A stretch of 21,423 nucleotides of DNA, from the NCBI GenBank assembly GCA_002428965.1, contig DIYI01000002.1, positions 1,021 to 22,443 on the forward strand, in the 5' to 3' direction. The position numbers were made by a program, and so were the translations under genes. Source of the stretch: Jejuia sp. UBA6058 (GTDB taxonomy: Bacteria > Bacteroidota > Bacteroidia > Flavobacteriales > Flavobacteriaceae). Under the pieces are notes generated by a model. It was not told where the DNA came from. It did no database searches and was given only the letters and a program-made list of their open reading frames with translations. Position 1 is the first letter of the stretch. Every line of letters starts with the position of its first letter. Shown here piece by piece: positions 16,559 to 21,423 of this stretch.

Positions 16559-18155
16559 TACCAATTTCTTTTAATTGTTTCCTCAAGGTTTCCCCCAAGA
16601 TTTTGGCCAAAAGTGGGGGAACTGCGTTACCAACTTGAGTATACTGTGGCACTTCAAATCTTCTCATTTTTCCTCCTGTTGTTACTTTAGATTTAAATTC
16701 AAACCAATCTGGGAAAGATTGAAATCTTGCCATTTCTCTAACTGTTAATGTTCTTGGCTGCTCAGAATCATAATGACACAAATCGTCCGGTATTGTTAAT
16801 TGGGCAGGAGCAGGCTCAAATTCTCTCAATGCTCTTTGTGAATGCTTTTTAGTAGGGATAGATTTAATTAAAGTTTCTACCTCTTCAATATCTTTAGGTA
16901 CCATAAGGGTTTCTCTATCACTTTGACTTGGAAAGAACAACAGTTTATGATGAGAGAATTCGTCTAATAACTTATCTCTAGTTTCATTTGAGATTTCTTT
17001 TCCTGTAAACAAATCGAATGCTCCTTTTTTCATTCCATTTTGGAATTGTTCTATAACTTGATAAAATCTAAACCTTGACTTAGTTGTAAGGTTATGATTT
17101 CTGGGCTCATGATTTTTTATAGGCAAACCTTGGTATGATTTTTTTGGAAATATTTTATTTAATCGATTTGCATACTTGCCTTTGGTATTATCGTAATAAT
17201 AATTATATTCCATCCTTCTTATGTCACCAATAGCTTCTCCTGCATATACAAAGTCTCTCTTTTTATGAGTTATTTTTGGGAGAATTTGACCATCAAAAAG
17301 TTCTGGATTAGGTTCTATATCAAAATATTCAAAATCCTTAATTGTAACTTTTTCCAGTGTTTTTTTGTTTTTAATTACTTTCTTATAAAAACCACTAGAT
17401 AATTTCAAAATATTATTGTCATTATATTTAGCAAAAAACAAATCAAAAATATCCTTTCTATATGCTGTCAAAATAAATCTTGGTCTATTTTGTGGAACCC
17501 CAAAATATTTAGAATTAAGCATCATGCAAACTGGAACAAACCCTTCTAAAACAAAGGCCTTTGACACTTCTAACCAAGCATAATATTTTTTCCCATCTTC
17601 AGTGAATGGTGAGGTAATTCCTTTTACATTTTCTAAAAGAACAGTTTTAGGCTGTATTAATCCAGCTATTTGTGCAAAGGATAAGGGTAAAGTATTCTTG
17701 TGGTTATCTTTCTCCCTTAAACCAGCTAAACTAAAACTTTGACAAGGAGGCCCCCCAGAAATTAGATCAATATTTTCATTTTTAATCTCATCTACTAATC
17801 TTGGAGTATTTTTTAATAGTTCAAGCAGAATATTTATATCTCCAATAAGCAACTTACCATTAAAACTAGAATTTTCATCAATATCAGAAATTTCTCCTTT
17901 AGATGCCATAAAAGGGTTTTCTCTGAGTCTACTTGAAATATCTTCCTTTTCATATTGACTCTTTAACCAAAGTGTTTTTTGAGGGGCTGCATTGTTTTCA
18001 AGTGTTTCTCCTAAAATATTATAAGCGAAAGTTTCTCCTGCCATTGGGGATAATTCGTTGGCAAAATACAAATCATAACCATCAGATTCAAGACCAAGGC
18101 TCATACCTCCGCAACCAGCAAATAATTCTATATGTTTTAATTTTTTCTTCCCCAC
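16551..18155 (-). CDS. C5-cytosine DNA methyltransferase (Dcm/type II family)
   Basis: This 534-residue enzyme methylates carbon 5 of cytosine in DNA using S-adenosylmethionine. All key motifs are in order: motif I LFAGCGG (11-17), motif IV GGPPCQSFS (134-142) with nucleophile C138, motif VI ENV (175-177), motif VIII QNRPRF (222-227), motif IX LTVREMARFQSFPD (470-483) and motif X QVGNAVPP (507-514). The stretch of about 240 residues between VIII and IX holds the target recognition domain and is long for the family. The start codon is GTG at 18155: an in-frame TAA lies two codons upstream, and the first internal ATG would remove motif I. It is the first gene of the island operon, overlapping the next one. 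Its recognition sequence cannot be read from here. Confidence 0.96.
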   Translation of the reverse strand: MGKKKLKHIELFAGCGGMSLGLESDGYDLYFANELSPMAGETFAYNILGETLENNAAPQKTLWLKSQYEKEDISSRLRENPFMASKGEISDIDENSSFNGKLLIGDINILLELLKNTPRLVDEIKNENIDLISGGPPCQSFSLAGLREKDNHKNTLPLSFAQIAGLIQPKTVLLENVKGITSPFTEDGKKYYAWLEVSKAFVLEGFVPVCMMLNSKYFGVPQNRPRFILTAYRKDIFDLFFAKYNDNNILKLSSGFYKKVIKNKKTLEKVTIKDFEYFDIEPNPELFDGQILPKITHKKRDFVYAGEAIGDIRRMEYNYYYDNTKGKYANRLNKIFPKKSYQGLPIKNHEPRNHNLTTKSRFRFYQVIEQFQNGMKKGAFDLFTGKEISNETRDKLLDEFSHHKLLFFPSQSDRETLMVPKDIEEVETLIKSIPTKKHSQRALREFEPAPAQLTIPDDLCHYDSEQPRTLTVREMARFQSFPDWFEFKSKVTTGGKMRRFEVPQYTQVGNAVPPLLAKILGETLRKQLKEIGNG

Positions 18156-18180
18156 AAATTATACGAGTTCGACATTATAT

Positions 18181-18188
18181 CAAATGTA
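18181..18188 (-). promoter_or_regulatory. -7 box (TACATTTG) of the island operon
   Basis: On the minus strand TACATTTG matches TAnnTTTG exactly, 26 bp before the methyltransferase GTG, and is directly followed by ATATAAT. It is the only good promoter candidate seen for the four tightly packed genes. No clear -33 TTG is visible. Confidence 0.55.
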
Positions 18189-18278
18189 ATAATTGCTAAA
18201 ATAATTTTCAGCATATTTTATCATTACTTACTAATATAATTATCATTAACAGTTTCATACTAAACTTAGAAAGCATGG

Positions 18279-18313
18279 TAAGATGTCTCAATCGTACCTC
18301 ATTTCGACATGAC
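18279..18313. repeat. Degraded CGACATGAC-type palindromic repeat
   Basis: The 268-bp gap 18156-18423 holds no gene. It contains a segment from AAGATGTCTCAATCG to TTTCGACATGAC. ATGTC (18284-18288... near the left end) and GACAT (18306-18310) can pair. It looks like a decayed member of the 'GTCATGTCGAGC...GTCGAGACATCT' dispersed repeats common in Bacteroidota. Confidence 0.4.
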
Positions 18314-18372
18314 TAGGGGTTATTTTTTTTTACTCACATATCGTTTTACAGCTAAAGAGGAATTCGCCCCCC

Positions 18373-18399
18373 AAAAAACAAATATTCTAACCTAGAATA
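18373..18399 (-). terminator. Rho-independent terminator after exonuclease gene
   Basis: On the minus strand TATTCTA (18399-18393), loop GGT and TAGAATA (18389-18383) form a perfect 7-bp stem followed by TTTGTTTTTT (18382-18373). It lies 25 bp past the stop codon of the exonuclease gene and would isolate the island promoter from upstream transcription. Confidence 0.6.
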
Positions 18400-18423
18400 A
18401 TAAACTCACAAAAAGAGTAACAA

Positions 18424-19764
18424 CTAATAATTACAAATTAATTCTTTCCTAATAATCTTTTGAATATCACTATTATCCTGTTGCCGTATTAAAAAGGTTT
18501 CTAACTCTTCAGTGGTATTAATCTGTTCGGTTTTATCAATAAAACCATAACCCAAATAAGTGCCTTGCGCTATCATAATAAAAGCATCTTCGTAATCATA
18601 GCGTCCCTTTTGTTTTAAAATAACATCTTTTTTATGCTGTTGCAGACTTTCTAAAGCTTGTAAAACACGTTGGTTATAGGTTTCTGGGTTTTCGTCATCT
18701 TTACAGACCCCTTTACAGGTATGGATTTTAAAATGGTTACAACTGGTCACAGCTTCTTGTAAATGGCAATATTTGGGGCACAATTCAAACTTACTGCAAA
18801 TACGTTCTATCTCCTGCCTACACTCGGTAATGGAATCTAAAATAAGTATTGGGTTTGGTGTAGCCTTAAGCGTATTATACGCAATATGCACAATACCTTT
18901 TCTATCGGAATAACTAAAAATAGCATACCGCTTCTTGGAACGTTTTGCTACTTGGTTATATTCTGGATAATGCTGTTTAATAGCCGCGTCTTCCATCAAT
19001 AAAGCAATCAATTCACTCCCAGAAAGTACAAAGTCAATATCGGCTGTCTCTCTGCACATCGCCAAAGATTTCTTCGTCTTACTATAAAAATGACTCAATA
19101 CACGTTTTTTAATAGCCTTGGCTTTCCCCACATAAATAATCTTCCCCTTTTTATTCTTAAAATAATAAATCCCAGGTGCGTTGGGTAAATTGTTAAACAC
19201 CGAAGTCGGTAAATGAGATGGTAACGTAGCTTCTTTTGACGATTTTTTTAAAAAATCCTCAAACACCGTTTCCGCATGCTCTTGAGCTAGTAAAAGTTGA
19301 AATAAAATAACAGTAGCTTCAGCATCACCTCTAGCCCGATGTCTATCGGTTATATGAATATGTAAGGCATTACAAAGTTTCCCCAAACTATAAGATCTAT
19401 GCCCAGGCATCAGTTTTCTAGCTAACCGAATCGTACACAACTTCTTTCGATTAAAATCAACACCAATAGCTTTAAACTCATTCCGAATGGCGTTATAGTC
19501 AAAATTCACATTATGCGCCACAAAAACACAATCAGCAGTAAAATCTAAAATACGTTGTGCAATCTCCGAAAACATAGGCGCATCTGCCACCATACCATTG
19601 TCAATACCCGTAAGTGCCGTAATATAATCTGGAATCCATTGTTCTGGATTAATTAAAGACGTAAACTCATCAATAACCTGCGTACCATCATGTTTAAAAA
19701 TAGAAATCTCGGTAAGCTTATTGCTTTTCCCTGTGGTTTCAACATCTATAATCGTGTAAATCAT
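18424..19764 (-). CDS. DEDDh exonuclease fused to UvrC-like GIY-YIG endonuclease
   Basis: The 446-residue protein joins two nucleases. Residues 1-165 form a DnaQ/PolC-epsilon-type 3'-5' exonuclease with D7 and E9 (IIDVETTG), D89 (NFDY), H142 and D147 (RHRARGDA), the DEDDh set. Residues about 192-275 form a GIY-YIG domain: APGIYYF at 196-202, KIIYVGKAK at 208-216 and R221. Downstream cysteines C333, C342, C350 and C354 repeat the C-x7-C-x3-C end of the UvrC iron-sulfur site, so a 4Fe-4S cluster is likely. The protein resembles Cho-like and epsilon-UvrC fusions thought to act in DNA repair. It lacks the UvrC RNase H-like endonuclease. It starts 20 bp after the Fic gene and may be co-transcribed with it; a hairpin terminator follows. 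Confidence 0.92.
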   Translation of the reverse strand: MIYTIIDVETTGKSNKLTEISIFKHDGTQVIDEFTSLINPEQWIPDYITALTGIDNGMVADAPMFSEIAQRILDFTADCVFVAHNVNFDYNAIRNEFKAIGVDFNRKKLCTIRLARKLMPGHRSYSLGKLCNALHIHITDRHRARGDAEATVILFQLLLAQEHAETVFEDFLKKSSKEATLPSHLPTSVFNNLPNAPGIYYFKNKKGKIIYVGKAKAIKKRVLSHFYSKTKKSLAMCRETADIDFVLSGSELIALLMEDAAIKQHYPEYNQVAKRSKKRYAIFSYSDRKGIVHIAYNTLKATPNPILILDSITECRQEIERICSKFELCPKYCHLQEAVTSCNHFKIHTCKGVCKDDENPETYNQRVLQALESLQQHKKDVILKQKGRYDYEDAFIMIAQGTYLGYGFIDKTEQINTTEELETFLIRQQDNSDIQKIIRKELICNY

Positions 19765-19784
19765 TTCAATTTTTTAATGATACT

Positions 19785-20870
19785 TTAAGATGCATCCAAT
19801 ACGGCCATTAATCGATGATTAAGGTATAATCTTTCTTTACCCACTTTTTCAGAAACTAAAAACCCCGCTTTTTCTAGTGCTTTCAGGTAATTTCCAACTG
19901 TTTTTGGTGTTCCTAATTTAGCATCAATTAAAAACTGACGTTTAGTATAAGGCAATCTAAATAAAATTTCTACAAGCTCTTTGGTATACAATTTAGGTAA
20001 GTTCTCCCTTATTTCACCTCCCATAACATCCATCAAATTCGTAACATCATTTAAACGCTGCAATCCTTTGTTAGCAGTATATTCAACCATTTCAAGCATG
20101 TAAAGTATCCAATCTTCCCAATTATCATTTTCAGTTACTTCTTGTAACTTTCTGTAATAATTAGTTTTATTTTTAATAATATACTCACTTAAATAAATCG
20201 CTGGGGTATCTAATAAATTTTCAAGCTTTAAATAGAGTAGTAATAAAATACGACCTGTTCTACCATTACCATCACTAAAAGGATGAATAGCTTCAAATTG
20301 ATAGTGCATCAATGCCATTTTAATCAATGGATCCAAAGTGTTTTTAGCATTTATAAAGGTTTCAAGATTTGCAAGTTTCTCTCTAATAATTATTTCTCCT
20401 GTTGGCGGTGTATAAATAGTTTCTCCTTTTTCGTTCTTTAAAGCTGTACCAGGTGTTGCCCTAATACCTGAAGTGTTTTTTTTAATACTTTGAACAATAT
20501 CAATACATAAATTTGTGCTTATAAATGGACGTTTTTCTATCGCTCGTAATGCATTCCAAAGCGCCTCCTTATAACCAATAACTTCTTTAGTTGCTGGATT
20601 ATCAAACCTTTTATCAGCAACGATGGACTTATACAAATCATCATTAGTTGTAATTATATTTTCTATTTCTGAACTTGCTTTAGCTTCTTTTAAATGGATA
20701 GTATCTAAAAACAGCGTTGGATTAGGTAAATTAGTTAGCATACCGTTAAGTTGAGCTAATGCTCTACTTGCTTCAATAGTTTTTCGCAAAATTTTGGTAG
20801 TTTCCAAGGTAGCTTTTGGTGGCAAAAGCGGTAAGTCGTTATAAGGTGTATTTCTATTGTAGTTAGTCAT
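19785..20870 (-). CDS. Fic family AMPylator with winged-helix C-terminus
   Basis: Fic proteins transfer AMP from ATP to hydroxyl groups of target proteins. The catalytic motif HPFSDGNGRTGR is complete at 196-207. The N-terminal inhibitory helix carries S66-xxx-E70-N71 in KASSEIEN, matching the (S/T)xxxE(G/N) signature of autoinhibited class II Fic proteins such as Shewanella SoFic. A winged-helix domain fills about 290-361, with KTVGNYLKALEKAGFL as the recognition helix region. I chose the ATG at 20870 (361 residues); a TTG at 20879 would add three residues. The target is unknown. There is no separate antitoxin, consistent with built-in inhibition. It lies between the rRNA operon terminator and the exonuclease gene. 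Confidence 0.93.
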   Translation of the reverse strand: MTNYNRNTPYNDLPLLPPKATLETTKILRKTIEASRALAQLNGMLTNLPNPTLFLDTIHLKEAKASSEIENIITTNDDLYKSIVADKRFDNPATKEVIGYKEALWNALRAIEKRPFISTNLCIDIVQSIKKNTSGIRATPGTALKNEKGETIYTPPTGEIIIREKLANLETFINAKNTLDPLIKMALMHYQFEAIHPFSDGNGRTGRILLLLYLKLENLLDTPAIYLSEYIIKNKTNYYRKLQEVTENDNWEDWILYMLEMVEYTANKGLQRLNDVTNLMDVMGGEIRENLPKLYTKELVEILFRLPYTKRQFLIDAKLGTPKTVGNYLKALEKAGFLVSEKVGKERLYLNHRLMAVLDAS

Positions 20871-20998
20871 TATAAACAAGGGTAATAATTACCTATATCA
20901 CTTAAACACGAGTAAATATACTATATTTTTACCTTTGTTTTATAAATCAAGAATAATTTTACACACATCCAACTCGTAATTCTTTTATTTTAAAGCAC

Positions 20999-21032
20999 AA
21001 AAAATCCCCAACCTATTTCTAGATTGAGGATT
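20999..21032 (-). terminator. rRNA operon terminator
   Basis: On the minus strand AATCCTCAATCT, loop AGAAAT and AGGTTGGGGATT form a 12-bp stem with two G-U pairs, running into six T. It starts a few bases after the 5S 3' end, the expected place for the end of an rRNA operon. Confidence 0.88.
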
Positions 21033-21037
21033 CAAAA

Positions 21038-21145
<108 letters not shown>

Positions 21146-21155
21146 AGTTTTAAGT

Positions 21156-21224
21156 TGGCAGTCTCAGTGTTCAGTTAGCAGTAACATCCATTACCGTAAA
21201 CTGTGACTGGGCACTGTCAACTGC
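21156..21224. repeat. CAGT/ACTG repeat hairpin in 23S-5S spacer
   Basis: CAGT occurs at 21159, 21165, 21172 and 21179, and ACTG at 21200, 21206, 21213 and 21220, both sets with steps of 6, 7 and 7 bp. The two arms can fold on each other into a long imperfect hairpin around ACATCCATTACCGTAA. It would be transcribed in the rRNA precursor. Confidence 0.55.
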
Positions 21225-21293
21225 AGCCTCGCTGCATATATCTTAACATATTGAAAAAAACTACATGAACTGTTCTAGTAGAAAAAAAGACCA

Positions 21294-21352
21294 GCTCCCC
21301 TCTTTACCCTTAAGAGTAAGTGTCCTCCCCCTTGGGGGAGTTAGAGGGGGCT
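21294..21352. repeat. CTCCCCC/GGGGGAG palindromic repeat beside 23S end
   Basis: CTCCCCC (21325-21331) and GGGGGAG (21334-21340) form a perfect stem with a TT spacer; GCTCCCCTCT (21294-21303) and AGAGGGGGC (21343-21351) give a looser outer pairing. This is a common Bacteroidota dispersed repeat type, here inside the rRNA spacer. Confidence 0.5.
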
Positions 21353-21356
21353 TCTC

Positions 21357-21423
21357 AATAAGCCTATGGGTTATTAGTACTACTCGGCTATGACGTTACC
21401 GCCTTTACACCTGTAGCCTATCA
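21357..21423 (-). rRNA. rrl: 23S ribosomal RNA, 3' end (partial)
   Basis: On the minus strand the last 67 bases read GGCTACAGGTGTAAAGGCGG, then GTCATAGCCGAGTAGTACTAATAACCCATAGGCTTATT, with the sarcin-distal 3' end pattern CCGAGTAGTACTAATAACCC of Bacteroidota 23S rRNA. The rest lies to the right of the window. No tRNA lies between it and the 5S gene. Confidence 0.9.

Noticed and set aside
12634..18155. A complete DISARM, BREX or Mza-type system
   Set aside because: No helicase, DUF1998, PglZ, BrxC-like ATPase, Z1 or phospholipase D gene is present in the operon; only the methylase or GHKL part is shared.
20930..20937. TACCTTTG on the plus strand, a perfect TAnnTTTG box
   Set aside because: No plus-strand gene follows before the 5S terminator; probably a chance match in A+T-rich DNA, though an antisense transcript cannot be excluded.
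21146..21356. tRNA gene in the rRNA spacer
   Set aside because: No cloverleaf, TTCGA loop or acceptor pairing; the hairpins are repeat elements.

Overview
This window looks like chromosomal DNA from a marine-type Flavobacteriia/Flavobacteriaceae (Bacteroidota). It is strongly A+T-rich. Several genes are preceded by the Bacteroidota -7 box TAnnTTTG. One protein ends in a type IX secretion (T9SS) sorting domain, and the 23S/5S rRNA ends are of Bacteroidota type. The genus cannot be named from the sequence alone.

Layout. 1-656 (minus): start of a secreted surface protein cut by the window edge. 657-1090: divergent intergenic region with a 14-bp-arm palindrome and four copies of an ATTATCAA octamer. 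1091-4386 (plus): a DUF1800/DUF1501 pair, the second gene with a T9SS sorting domain. 4396-6174 (minus): arginyl-tRNA synthetase. 6175-6575: intergenic region with TTCGTC-type repeats. 6576-8663 (plus): TPR sensor histidine kinase. 8660-9595 (minus): CtlX-type amidinohydrolase. 9667-12108 (minus): Pif1-like helicase with RecQ-like C-terminal domains. 12109-12633: mosaic of dispersed palindromic repeats. 12634-18155 (minus): the accessory island. 18424-20870 (minus): a DEDDh exonuclease/GIY-YIG fusion and a Fic protein. 20999-21423 (minus): terminator, 5S rRNA, a repeat-filled spacer and the 3' end of 23S rRNA.

The most interesting part is the four-gene operon at 12634-18155, transcribed right to left. 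Its genes are a C5-cytosine DNA methyltransferase, a protein with two separate GHKL ATPase modules (one MutL/Hsp90/MORC-like, one histidine-kinase-like), a stand-alone receiver protein, and an HNH nuclease with an N-terminal SRA-like (modified-base-reading) domain. The genes overlap or lie 3-7 bp apart and share one apparent promoter (TACATTTG at 18181-18188). I read this as a restriction-modification or anti-phage system in which a two-component phosphorelay and a MutL/MORC-like ATPase are built into the control of cleavage. GHKL ATPases linked to restriction-modification genes are known from comparative genomics (the MutL/MORC work of Iyer, Abhiman and Aravind, from memory). I do not know of a named system with exactly this composition. 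The function is inferred; the domains and the operon layout are read from the sequence.

The island is visibly more A+T-rich than the helicase gene on its left. It has dispersed palindromic repeats on both sides (12159-12552 and 18279-18313), which fits a horizontally acquired or exchanged segment between housekeeping DNA-repair genes.
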